This document shows, one piece after another, positions 53,549 to 63,500 of a stretch of 64,000 bases of DNA. A model generated the notes under the pieces. That model was not told the origin of the DNA. It searched no databases and saw only the letters and a program-made list of their open reading frames with translations. Origin of the DNA: Shewanella pealeana ATCC 700345 (GTDB lineage: Bacteria > Pseudomonadota > Gammaproteobacteria > Enterobacterales > Shewanellaceae); NCBI RefSeq assembly GCF_000018285.1, contig NC_009901.1:1487001-1551000 (forward strand). The letters are read 5' to 3'. Positions within the stretch are counted from its first letter, which is position 1. The number at the start of each line of letters is the position of its first letter. The position numbers were made by a program, and so were the translations under genes.

Positions 53549-55358
53549 TAAAAATCGCCTGGACTATGGTGAACAGCTTATCGCACCAGAAGGTTATGAG
53601 CTTACTCATGCTATCGCGACGACTTATAGCTTGGATTTAAATACCTTGTTGACTGTGCCAATTGCCATGTGTTTTGGCCATACCTTAGAAGGTTCTGTTG
53701 AGCACATGAGAATTGCGTTATTAGAAGCTTTAGGAGTGTTAGGCGACAAACTCACGGTTTTCTACCAACAAGGCAATATTAAGTTACCAGACAAGTACAA
53801 CAGCTTATTTGGACTGTTGGAAGACAGCCTAGTACCTGTAGTCCCAAATGCTGGCGAATCGGACTCAGCGTTTTCGTCATTTCACCCAAAATTGTGGTTG
53901 CTTCGATTCAAAAGCCCAGATGAAAATCAAAATGTGAAATACCGTTTAATAGTTTTGTCTCGCAATTTAACTTTTGATCGAAGTTGGGATCTAAGCGCTG
54001 TAATTAACGGAGAATCAAGAGGGAAGCGAAAGCCAGCCAATAGACCGTTGATTGACTTTTTTGATGAGATTTATAGTAGTTCATCAACGCAATCATTTGA
54101 TGATGTGATTGACCGAGAAGAGTTGGTTAGAGTGCTTTGGCAGCGGCCTGATAACATCAACGAACTCGGCTTTCTCTCTACCATTTTTGATGATAGCAAT
54201 AAACGACAGCACCCCATCCGTTTAGAACATAGTAATCAAACTATGCTTGCTGTTTCTCCTTTTATCCGGGGGGGTGGCAAAGTGGGAGCTTTAGATTGGC
54301 TCAGTGCCTTTGCCCCTGATCTGCAGCGTTACTTATTTAGTCGTAAAGAAGAACTCGACATGGCTGGTGAGAAAGCGCTGGATGGTTGGCACTGTTATGC
54401 GCTTAATGAGCACCTCGTCGATGCAGAAGAAAATGAGGAAATGGACCAGTCTCCATTTGTAGAAAACGATCTCAACTTACATGCTAAGCTATTAGTTGTC
54501 GACGAAACTGATTCAACATCCAGCTGGCACCTTGGTTCGGCAAACACAACTCAAGCGGCTATGGGAGACGCCTTTCATTCCCCGAGAAATAGTGAATTCA
54601 TGCTTCGTTTAACGGGTTCTAAAGAGAAAATTGGTGTTCATTCACTTATCGAACAATGGGTTAATGAGCACGGTACAGGCTTATTCACAAAGCATGAGTT
54701 CAGTGAACTAGAACAAACTGAAGACGAGAGCTCTGACCGAACACTCCGTCTATTAGAGTTCAGCCTAATTAAAGCAGATTGGAAACTTGAAGTTGATACG
54801 AGTGATGATGACGAATATCAGTTGACCTTAAACGGTACTCAGGTTGATATCCCCCCGAGCTTTGAGGTTAAGGTTTCTATATTGAGTGCGTCTCAGCCTC
54901 GTACATTAGCTCGTGAGATTATCTGGGATAGTCTTAAACCCTCCCAAATTAGTGCGCTAATTCATTTTGAGATATCGGAAAACGATACTGTAGTTAAGAA
55001 CTTAGTAGTACAAGCTGAAATTACGCTTAATTGTAAATTGGACCGTGGAAAGGCAATTACCAATGAATTACTCGAGAATGGCTCACAGTTCATGAGCTAT
55101 ATAGCGATGCTGTTACATATCGACCCGAGTAAGCAAGATTTGATGAACAGTGCGAGAAAGGAGTTAGGTGAGGGGGCTGGTAGTATGTTCTTTAGTAAAG
55201 ACAGCGTGATCTACGAAAAACTGATGCGAGCGGCTGCATTAAGTCCGGAGCTGCTAGAAAGAATTGATCGCTTACAAGCGCAAGTCGATGAAAAGATCAT
55301 TCCAGATGAGTTCAAGTTGTTATGGGATGTGTTCTCATCATTTGTGCCATCTAAGTAG
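53535..55358 (+). CDS. phospholipase D-like nuclease-fold protein
   Basis: 607 residues, with AGGAGG before the ATG. Two HxK motifs: HPK near 116 (SFHPKLWLLRF) and HAK near 316 (NLHAKLLVVDETD ... LGSANTT), the second complete. This is the PLD superfamily, which in defence systems provides a nuclease (compare DrmC). The C-terminal 200 residues have no known motif. Fits a helicase-plus-nuclease system with the next gene. Confidence 0.75.
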   Translation: MLAPDKNRLDYGEQLIAPEGYELTHAIATTYSLDLNTLLTVPIAMCFGHTLEGSVEHMRIALLEALGVLGDKLTVFYQQGNIKLPDKYNSLFGLLEDSLVPVVPNAGESDSAFSSFHPKLWLLRFKSPDENQNVKYRLIVLSRNLTFDRSWDLSAVINGESRGKRKPANRPLIDFFDEIYSSSSTQSFDDVIDREELVRVLWQRPDNINELGFLSTIFDDSNKRQHPIRLEHSNQTMLAVSPFIRGGGKVGALDWLSAFAPDLQRYLFSRKEELDMAGEKALDGWHCYALNEHLVDAEENEEMDQSPFVENDLNLHAKLLVVDETDSTSSWHLGSANTTQAAMGDAFHSPRNSEFMLRLTGSKEKIGVHSLIEQWVNEHGTGLFTKHEFSELEQTEDESSDRTLRLLEFSLIKADWKLEVDTSDDDEYQLTLNGTQVDIPPSFEVKVSILSASQPRTLAREIIWDSLKPSQISALIHFEISENDTVVKNLVVQAEITLNCKLDRGKAITNELLENGSQFMSYIAMLLHIDPSKQDLMNSARKELGEGAGSMFFSKDSVIYEKLMRAAALSPELLERIDRLQAQVDEKIIPDEFKLLWDVFSSFVPSK

Positions 55359-55396
55359 TACTTCATAAATAGTCGCAAGAATAAGAAGATAATTAA

Positions 55397-58300
55397 GTGA
55401 TGACACAAGCGATCGTAGAACAACTGAACGGTGTATTAGCTGGTCTTAAAGATTTTCAAAAGGCAACCGTAGACCAAACTTTAAATAAGTATCAAGTAGC
55501 AGAACATAGCCACAGAATACTTGTTGCGGATGAGGTGGGGCTAGGAAAAACTATCGTCGCTAAAGGTGTCATCGCTCAATTGCTGAAAAGGTATGTTGAA
55601 TCCAATATTACTAAACCGATGCGTGTCATCTATATTTGCTCCAATCTTGCATTGGCAGATGAGAACCGTCAAAAACTGGCGCTGTTTTGTGGCAAAGATG
55701 CCAAGCGATGGGTGAAGCCGTCGACGTTTGGACGTTTAGTTGAATTGGCTCTCAAGCCTAAGCAATCTGAAATAAACGATGAGCATGTAATTGAAGTGTG
55801 TACATTGACACCTTCAACTTCTTTTACGCTTACAGCAGGTGCCGGTAACTATTGGGAAAGAGCGATCTTAGCTGTTCTATTGTCCCAAACGATTAAGTTA
55901 CATGACTTTGTCAAACCAATTCGCGAGCTATTCAAAACCAACCAAATTACCAAAGAGAGCCGATGGGAAAATGAGTTGGAGTATTTGGAACAGCATTTTG
56001 ATACAGATCCGTTAGTAGTATCACAACTTGAAAGCAGCTTGACTAAGCCTTGTGAATCTAAAGTGTTAAGAGAACACTTTTCATCGCTTCAGGAGGCTGC
56101 ACTCTACCTAGTCAATTGTTGGACTAAAGATTCAGGCGAAACCGACAATACTAGCCATCTGTTTTATCACTTTAGAGTGGAGGTGCGTCGACTGGTGGCG
56201 CGCTGTTGTGCAGGAAGTTTGCAAGCGGACTTGTTCATCCTAGACGAGTTCCAACGTTTTCAATCGTTAACAGATCAAAGCTCAGACTCCGAAGAGTCAT
56301 TAATTGCTAGGCAGGTGTTTAGTGATGAAGGTAAATATCAAAATACCAAATCTAAAGTACTTTTGTTATCTGCAACGCCTTTTAAAGCAATGACAACACT
56401 CTGTGATGAGGATGATGAAAGCAGTCATCATGAACAGTTACACAAGTTACTAGATTTTTTATCGCACAACGACGTGGATTTTGTTTCCCAATATGAAATG
56501 AATCGTAATCTGCTTCATTCTGATATGTTAACTCTGTCGTCCGGCACTGCAGATTTTGAGTCTATCAGCGATACCAATGCACGTTCAGTCGAAAAGTTAC
56601 TGCGAGAGTATATTGCCAGAACTGAACGGAGCCAAATTAGCAAAGGTTTTGAACAGCTTATTCATTCCAATGAACTCTGTTGTGGTGCTGATTTTGGAGT
56701 TGAAGAGGTCCAAGGTTATCGAGCAGTCGAAGCGTTAAACACAGTATTTCCGAAAGGGCGCGGAGGTGTGTCACTGATAGAGTTTGCTAAGTCAGCTCCT
56801 TGGGCAATCTCTTTCCTCAATGGTTATGCATTTAAAGAACTATATCACCGAAATATTAATAACCCTGACGTAAGAAAGCTGCTTAGAAAGTCCCAAAGCA
56901 GTGAGCAAAATCAGGCTTGGTTATCTCAAAGTAATGTTCAAAACTATAAATTGAACGTTGAAGAAAGTGCCCCGAACGCGAAAATCAAAGCATTAAGTAA
57001 AGTTATTTTCGAACGATCGCCGGAGAACTTGCTTTGGTCCCCGCCATGTAAACCTTATTATCAATTCGACGGTGTCTTTAAAGGAAATGAGAATTTTACC
57101 AAGACGTTACTGTTTTCATCCTGGGCTCTTGTGCCTAAGGCATTAAGTTGCCTTTGGTCTTATGAGGCGGAGCGTCGAGTATTAAAGGGGAAGGGTAAAA
57201 GGCCGCAGTATTATAGCGGTAAAAATACTTCACCTTTACTTCGATTTGAAGGCCAATCTACTCTAAACGTATGGCATTTACTTTATCCTTGTAAGTCTCT
57301 AGTTGAAGTGTCGTATTTAGACGAGAGCCTTGATGAGGTTTTGGCTCAACAAACCATGTTAATTCAGAGTAAATTGGCCTGTTTAAAACAATATGAAAGT
57401 GAAGAAAGGACTAATAGTGATTGGTACTTACTCGCTCCAATGTTGCTGGATAGGCAAGCCGGTGAGATTGAGCATTTCGAGCAATGGATACAGGTGATTG
57501 AGTCTCGTTTGAGCAAAGAAGGCCGTATTAAGCATTTTGCTAAAATTAAACAGTATTTTGAGGGTTGTGATTCGTTATCTTTAGGTAAAATGCCAGATGA
57601 TTTAGCTAAAGTGCTAGCATATTCAAGCTTGGCTAATCCTGCTACCTGTGCAATGAGGACTATTCAAACTCTGTGGTCAGAAGGTATCTCTGACCATGAC
57701 TTGGTTAGTTACTCTGTTCAGTTCGCAGAGCTTACAACTAGACTGTTTAATCATGAATACGCAATCCCAATTGTGAAACGCAACATTAAACACACGCTAA
57801 TATCTGGACAGACGGCTTCACCTGCTTGGTATAAGGTCTTGGTTTATTGTGCACATGGTAATTATCAATCAATGCTTGATGAATACTGCCACTTGCTTGC
57901 TACATCAGGTAGTGATGTGCATATAGCAACGAGCAAACTTGAACATGCTATGGGAATACGAAGTTCATCCGAGCAGGTTCATTTTTGGGAAGATAGGACA
58001 AAAGCTAAAGATAAATGTTCATCGTCAATGCGTTGTCATTTTGCTGTTCCGCTCGGTAATCAAAAGCTCAATGACGATAGCGGTTTGAAACGAGTGGTGA
58101 GTGTGCGTGACGCATTCAACTCCCCATTTCGACCATTTGTTTTGAGTTCTACATCAATAGGTCAAGAAGGGCTCGATTTTCATTGGTATTGCCGTCGAGT
58201 TGTTCACTGGAATTTACCCAACAACCCCATCGATATTGAACAACGAGAAGGTCGGGTGAATAGGTATAAGTCGCTTGTGGTTCGCCAACGTATTGCGGAA

Positions 58301-58645
58301 AACTACACCCCAGACTTAGGAAGCAAAACGGATGTTTGGGAGCAGCTATTTGAAAAAGCAGCCAATGGTGATACGAACAAAACTAGTGATTTAGAACCGT
58401 ACTGGTTCATACCTAACGGTACTGCCAAAATTGAAAGAATTGTGCCGACATACCCAATGAGTAAAGAGGTTGCGAAATACGCAGAAGTCAAAAGGATACT
58501 TGTGCTTTATCGCTTGGCATTTGGGCAACCAAGGCAGCAAGAGCTTTTAGAAAGTTTCACAGATTGTGATATAGAAAATGAAGAATTTAATCGAGTGAAG
58601 GACTCCTTGATTATCGACCTTGCTCCTTTGAACTCTCTGACCTAG
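55397..58645 (+). CDS. large SF2 helicase of the DUF6361-PLD operon
   Basis: 1,082 residues. Motif I ADEVGLGKT (about 44-53), Walker B LFILDEFQRF (about 283), motif III LLSATPFK (about 324), and motifs V-VI SIGQEGLDFHWYCRR ... QREGRVNRY (about 925-950). A ~600-residue insertion separates the two RecA-like halves. Helicases of this kind translocate on DNA in phage defence systems (DISARM, Dpd and others). The start is GTG 55397 or ATG 55400. Follows the PLD gene by 38 bp; all three genes form one unit. Confidence 0.78.
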   Translation: MMTQAIVEQLNGVLAGLKDFQKATVDQTLNKYQVAEHSHRILVADEVGLGKTIVAKGVIAQLLKRYVESNITKPMRVIYICSNLALADENRQKLALFCGKDAKRWVKPSTFGRLVELALKPKQSEINDEHVIEVCTLTPSTSFTLTAGAGNYWERAILAVLLSQTIKLHDFVKPIRELFKTNQITKESRWENELEYLEQHFDTDPLVVSQLESSLTKPCESKVLREHFSSLQEAALYLVNCWTKDSGETDNTSHLFYHFRVEVRRLVARCCAGSLQADLFILDEFQRFQSLTDQSSDSEESLIARQVFSDEGKYQNTKSKVLLLSATPFKAMTTLCDEDDESSHHEQLHKLLDFLSHNDVDFVSQYEMNRNLLHSDMLTLSSGTADFESISDTNARSVEKLLREYIARTERSQISKGFEQLIHSNELCCGADFGVEEVQGYRAVEALNTVFPKGRGGVSLIEFAKSAPWAISFLNGYAFKELYHRNINNPDVRKLLRKSQSSEQNQAWLSQSNVQNYKLNVEESAPNAKIKALSKVIFERSPENLLWSPPCKPYYQFDGVFKGNENFTKTLLFSSWALVPKALSCLWSYEAERRVLKGKGKRPQYYSGKNTSPLLRFEGQSTLNVWHLLYPCKSLVEVSYLDESLDEVLAQQTMLIQSKLACLKQYESEERTNSDWYLLAPMLLDRQAGEIEHFEQWIQVIESRLSKEGRIKHFAKIKQYFEGCDSLSLGKMPDDLAKVLAYSSLANPATCAMRTIQTLWSEGISDHDLVSYSVQFAELTTRLFNHEYAIPIVKRNIKHTLISGQTASPAWYKVLVYCAHGNYQSMLDEYCHLLATSGSDVHIATSKLEHAMGIRSSSEQVHFWEDRTKAKDKCSSSMRCHFAVPLGNQKLNDDSGLKRVVSVRDAFNSPFRPFVLSSTSIGQEGLDFHWYCRRVVHWNLPNNPIDIEQREGRVNRYKSLVVRQRIAENYTPDLGSKTDVWEQLFEKAANGDTNKTSDLEPYWFIPNGTAKIERIVPTYPMSKEVAKYAEVKRILVLYRLAFGQPRQQELLESFTDCDIENEEFNRVKDSLIIDLAPLNSLT

Positions 58646-58787
58646 TAAAATACAACATCCAAGCAAAAAGTTTGGTAGGCCGGAATAGTAAAGACTGAAG
58701 GACTAACTCATTCTAAAATAATAGAAGTTTTAGAGTTGGGAATCGACACTGTAAACAGGTAACAGGATAAGTCCAATCAAGGATTTT

Positions 58788-58813
58788 TAGGGGGACTTTT
58801 TAAAGTCCCCCTA
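58788..58813 (+). terminator. hairpin after the helicase operon
   Basis: tagggggacttt-tt-aaagtccccct a, 12-bp perfect stem; T run is weak. Confidence 0.55.
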
Positions 58814-58923
58814 GGTTTTAAAAGCTCAATTTTTCTCTTACCTATAAAAGTCGATTGAGAAGGTTGCAACATAGCCCTGTTGATGACCTTAACGATGTTT
58901 TTACACGATAAAGCTAAGCATAG

Positions 58924-58980
58924 TTAGTTTTCTTTAACGCTTAATAGATTGCCAACTCCAACCGCAAAGCCTATAGGCAT
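58924..58980 (-). CDS. second copy of tiny peptide A, shortened (18 residues)
   Basis: MPIGFAVGVGNLLSVKEN. It keeps TAAGGAGG, the ATG and GFAVGV of the copy at 44,249, with a 12-base in-frame deletion. A six-codon vestige of tiny ORF B (MLSFIV then stop) follows. The copy appears to be decaying. Confidence 0.4.
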   Translation of the reverse strand: MPIGFAVGVGNLLSVKEN

Positions 58981-58993
58981 AAAGCCTCCTTAT

Positions 58994-59032
58994 TTAAAAG
59001 CACCAGATAGTCAAAAGGCTATCTGGTGCTAG
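58994..59032 (-). repeat. hairpin upstream of the second tiny ORF module
   Basis: agcaccagatag / ctatctggtgct, 12-bp stem. The placement relative to the tiny ORF is like the 44.3-kb copy, though the stem sequence differs. Confidence 0.7.
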
Positions 59033-59284
59033 CTGTGCCGTATATGAGGTGCAGTGTGAAAATGATGTATAAGATAAAAACTGAGTGTAGTGATTTATTC
59101 GTTATTAAAAACTCTAAGTCGGTGTTGCAAGGCTCGATATTGACTTGGTTACTATAAAAGCTTATCCGTCAGTTTAGCGTTTTGGCTAAGTTTTTAGTTA
59201 CAAATCTAGTTGTGAAGCACTAAAATAACCCCCGATAGTAATTTAGTCAGAGTCTTTGAGGTGATAGTTTGAGTGGTGCCGTAA
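59033..59284. other. promoter region of the DISARM-like genes
   Basis: No gene seen. The shared promoter of the methyltransferase and DrmD-like genes should be here. Confidence 0.3.
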
Positions 59285-60529
59285 GTGCTTAATAATAGAA
59301 AGAAAACAATGATCTCGCTTTTTAGTGGCGCTGGTGGACTAGATATTGGTTTATGTGAGGCCGGGTTTACTAATAGGCTCAGTGTAGAAATTGATGAAGA
59401 TGCACAAAAAACACTTAAATTGAACCAACCATCGTTGAAGTTGGCAACACCAGGAGATATTCATAAATTAACTCCTAGTGAGTTACTGAGACAGTCAGGA
59501 TTACAGCCTAAAGAGCTTACTTTATTAGCTGGTGGACCTCCATGCCAACCATTTTCTAAGTCTGGTTACTGGGCTAAAGGGGATACTGACCGATTAACAG
59601 ACCCTAGGGCTGAAACACTAACTGCATACCTTGATATCGTGAAGGTGGCATTGCCTCAAGTGCTTCTGTTAGAAAATGTAAAAGGCATTGCTTATTCAGA
59701 TAAAGATGAAGGTTTACAGCTACTCATTACAGAGCTAAACAACATAAATAGTGAAATGAATACTAGCTATATGCCTGAAGTCATCACTGTCAATGCTTCA
59801 AGTTATGGTGTTCCACAACATAGAGAACGAGTATTCATTGTTGCTAATAGGGATGGAGGTACTTTCAAGATGCCTTCGCCTACTCATAGTGACAGTAAAG
59901 ATCCAACCTTGAAAAATACTTTGCGGTGTACAACTGCTTGGGATTCTATTGGTGACTTGGATGTTGAACCGTGGCCTGAAGATATCAAACCTAAAGGAAA
60001 ATGGGCCGATCTATTACCTACCATTCCTGAAGGGCAAAATTATCTTTGGCATACGGATCGATTTGGGGGCAGTCCGTTGTTTGGTTGGCGAACTCGGTTC
60101 TGGTCATTTTTACTAAAGCTAGCAAAAAATCAACCAAGTTGGACCATTCAGGCACAGCCAGGTCCTGCTACGGGACCATTTCACTGGAAAGGTCGTTTAT
60201 TGTCTATTAGGGAATTAGCCCGTTTACAGACATTTCCCGATTCGTACCAGTTTGTAGGTGATCGACGCTCTGCTCAGAAACAGATTGGAAATGCTGTCCC
60301 ACCAGCAATGGGTGAGTTATTTGGCTTAGAAATCAGGCGCCAGTTTTTTGGTGAACAAGTACGTAGAAAACTCAGATTAATTCCTGAGGGAAGAGAAGAT
60401 TGTCCTGTCCCTGAAGTTCCCAAACAGGTGCCTGAAAAGTTCTTAGAAATGGTAGGTAGTCATAAGGCCCATCCCGGAACAGGAAAGGGACCTGGAGCGG
60501 TTTTAAGAAATACAAATAACGTAGTCTAG
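59285..60529 (+). CDS. drmMII: C5 cytosine DNA methyltransferase, DrmMII-like
   Basis: 414 residues from a GTG (or shorter from ATG 59309). Motif I ISLFSGAGGLDIGL, motif IV GGPPCQPFSKSGYW with catalytic C87, motif VI LLENVKGI, motif VIII QHRERVFIV and motif X QIGNAVPPAMG are all intact. It methylates cytosine C5. Located 38 bp before a DrmD-like helicase with no cognate restriction endonuclease nearby, so the DISARM host methylase is the best reading. Target site unknown. Confidence 0.82.
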   Translation: MLNNRKKTMISLFSGAGGLDIGLCEAGFTNRLSVEIDEDAQKTLKLNQPSLKLATPGDIHKLTPSELLRQSGLQPKELTLLAGGPPCQPFSKSGYWAKGDTDRLTDPRAETLTAYLDIVKVALPQVLLLENVKGIAYSDKDEGLQLLITELNNINSEMNTSYMPEVITVNASSYGVPQHRERVFIVANRDGGTFKMPSPTHSDSKDPTLKNTLRCTTAWDSIGDLDVEPWPEDIKPKGKWADLLPTIPEGQNYLWHTDRFGGSPLFGWRTRFWSFLLKLAKNQPSWTIQAQPGPATGPFHWKGRLLSIRELARLQTFPDSYQFVGDRRSAQKQIGNAVPPAMGELFGLEIRRQFFGEQVRRKLRLIPEGREDCPVPEVPKQVPEKFLEMVGSHKAHPGTGKGPGAVLRNTNNVV

Positions 60530-60567
60530 ATTTATAGTCCGAAACCTTTCTAATTAAGGAACTGTGA

Positions 60568-63500
60568 GTGACATCGCACATAATTATTACAACAGGAACA
60601 TTACTTCGTGAACTCTCTCGCTTCCGACTAGCAGAGATAGCGCGTATGTACGGTATCGCTCTGCCTGATAAGGCTCGTGAGGAACAAGTCGAGCATTTAC
60701 TTGCAACTATTGAAATTAACTTCAGTGATCTACTTGGACATTTGACGCGTGAAGAACTCAGGCGAGCATGTCGAACTCATAGTTTAGATGATACTGGTCG
60801 TTCCCGAGCGAAACTAGCTGAGACATTACTCGCAGTTTTTGACGGTGATAGTAAAGCATACGACGTGTCAGGCCTTTTTGCGTCTAGCCGGATTGATAGA
60901 GAGGCTCCTATTTCTGGTGACGTTATTCGACTACGGCATCGTCAGTGGCTGGTTGAAGATGTAATCCCACCACCGGAGCAGAATCAACTAACCTTGATAA
61001 AGGCTGTTTGTTTAGATGACGATAATCAGGGCGAAACCATCGACGTTCTCTGGGAGATGGAGCTCGGTGCGAACGTTGTTCAACAAAAAATGGGAGGGCT
61101 TGGCGCAAATATAGACGAGCCTCGTCATTTCGCTGCGTACCTTCACGCTCTTAAATGGAACTCGGTAACTGCAACAGATCGTAATTTATTCCAAGCTCCT
61201 TTTCGAGCGGGGATCATGTTACAGGCGCATCAACTTGAGCCTCTTCGCCGAGCACTTTCCTTGCCGCGTGCAAATCTGTTTATTGCTGATGATGTAGGTC
61301 TTGGTAAGACTATTGAAGCGGGATTGGTACTGCAAGAGCTATTACTTCGTCAGCGAGTGGAGTTCATTCTAATTTCTTGCCCCGCATCAGTCTGTCTCCA
61401 ATGGCGCGATGAGATGTTTAAGCGCTTTGGTTTGCAGTTTGAGGTGATGAATCGCGCATTAGTGGAGCGTCGCCGACGTGAACGTGGCTTCGGTGTAAAT
61501 CCTTGGAGTACACACAATCGGTTTATCATCTCACACGATTTGTTGCGACGACCTGAATATCGTGAACCTCTTTTAAACACTTTAGGTGATAAAGCAAAGC
61601 GAAGTCTACTCGTCTTGGATGAGGCTCATGTTGCTGCACCATCCTCAGCAAGTAACTACGCAACGGATTCAAATATTACCAAGGTTATTCGTGATGTAGC
61701 ACCTCGTTTCGAGAACAGGCTGTTTCTTAGTGCGACTCCCCACAACGGTCATTCTAATAGTTTTGCCTCTTTACTAGAGTTGCTAGATCCTCAGCGTTTT
61801 ACTCGTGGTGTTCCGGTCACAGATTCTAAACAGCGCGATGCAGTCATGGTAAGAAGACTTAAGGAAGACCTTAGAGTTCTAAACCGAGGCTCATATCCAT
61901 TGCGTAAATTAGTGCGACACAGCCTCAAGCATGACGGTGAAAGGTGGATGGTAGAGGCCGCTGATTGTGATTCCTTATACTCTGCACAATGCATAGGAGC
62001 CTCATTTCCCTTCGAACTACAGCTCGTGACGATGCTAAACCAATACTCTGCTCTACGAACAGAAATAGGTAAAGGTGGTAGGCTCGCATTAATAAATCTT
62101 CAAAAACGGCTGTTAAGCAGTGTAGCAGCGTTTAGTAAGACATTAAAAAAGCACGCTGAGGGCAAGAGTGGTGTCAATGTTTTAAATGATAGTGAATCAT
62201 TGAACAAAGTTGAAATCGAACGGGATGATCTCTATGGGGATGAAATCGAAGATGAGACTAAAGAGCTTGAAGCTATAGTCGCAGCGACTGCTAACCTGTC
62301 GCCTCCAAATGAGCAAGCGCTTAAGCTTCTCAAGGAAATGAGCAAATTAGCCCAACGACATCAGGATGATCCAGATGCTAAAATTCTCGGCTTTCTTTCT
62401 TGGGTGCGACAAAATCAGTGTCCAACAGCGGGATTTGAAATAGATAGCTCAATAAGTAAAGCCTGGAGTGATAGGCGAGTTATCATCTTCACAGAGTCGA
62501 TGGATACTAAAACTTATATTGAGCGTCAACTTCAGCGCTCATTAGCGCATACCGAAGATGGTCATCGGCGAGTTATGACATTCCATGGTGGCCTCGGTGA
62601 TGACAAGCGTGCGGAAATTCAACAAGCCTTCAATAGTCCTCCTAACGAGCATCCTGTGCGTATTTTAATCGCAACTGATGCCGCTCGAGAAGGTGTGAAC
62701 TTACAAGGACATTGTGCAGATCTATTCCATTATGATATCCCTTGGAACCCTGCTCGAATGGAACAGCGTAATGGCCGAATAGATCGAACACTGCAGAGTG
62801 AGACTGAAGTACGTTGTCATTACTTCGTTTACGCAGATAGAGATGAAGATATAGTTCTCGATAAGCTCGTACAAAAGGTTAATACCATTCAGCGCGAACT
62901 CGGCTCTCTAAGTGCGGTGATTATGGGGCGGATTGAGTCTCAGCTTCAGAAAGAGGGGATTAGTGCGACTACAGCTTCTCTGCTTAATGAAAATGAGCGA
63001 GAAAAACGGCAGGTGGCTGTGGCCAAGAAAGAGCTAGAGCAAACACGTGTAACTCAGAAGGAGTTGGCTCATGAATTGGAAAAGTTAGACGAAATTTTAG
63101 CTCGCTCCGAGAAAGTAACCTCATTCGAACCAAAGCTGTTGCGCGACGCGATTAATGCAGGGCTTGAACTTAGTGGAGCTGCACCTCTTCAGTTAGCACC
63201 CGGCGCAGTTCCTGGCGCTGAAGCCTTTACGCTTCCTGAACTACCAGAGTCTTGGGCCGGAACCATCGATAGTCTACGCCTTCCTCGTGGACGTGATGAA
63301 TATTTCAGTGATTGGCGAGCAAAGCCACCACTGCCAGTATTGTTTGAGCCCCCACCAAAGATGAACAGTGCTGCTGCACAGCTCCATCTTTCGCATCCCT
63401 TTGTAAAGCGGATATTTAGTCGATTCCTTTCCCAAGGTTACTCTGCACATGATCTTAATAGGGTCACAATTGTTCGAAGTAACGATAGTTTTATTCGAGT

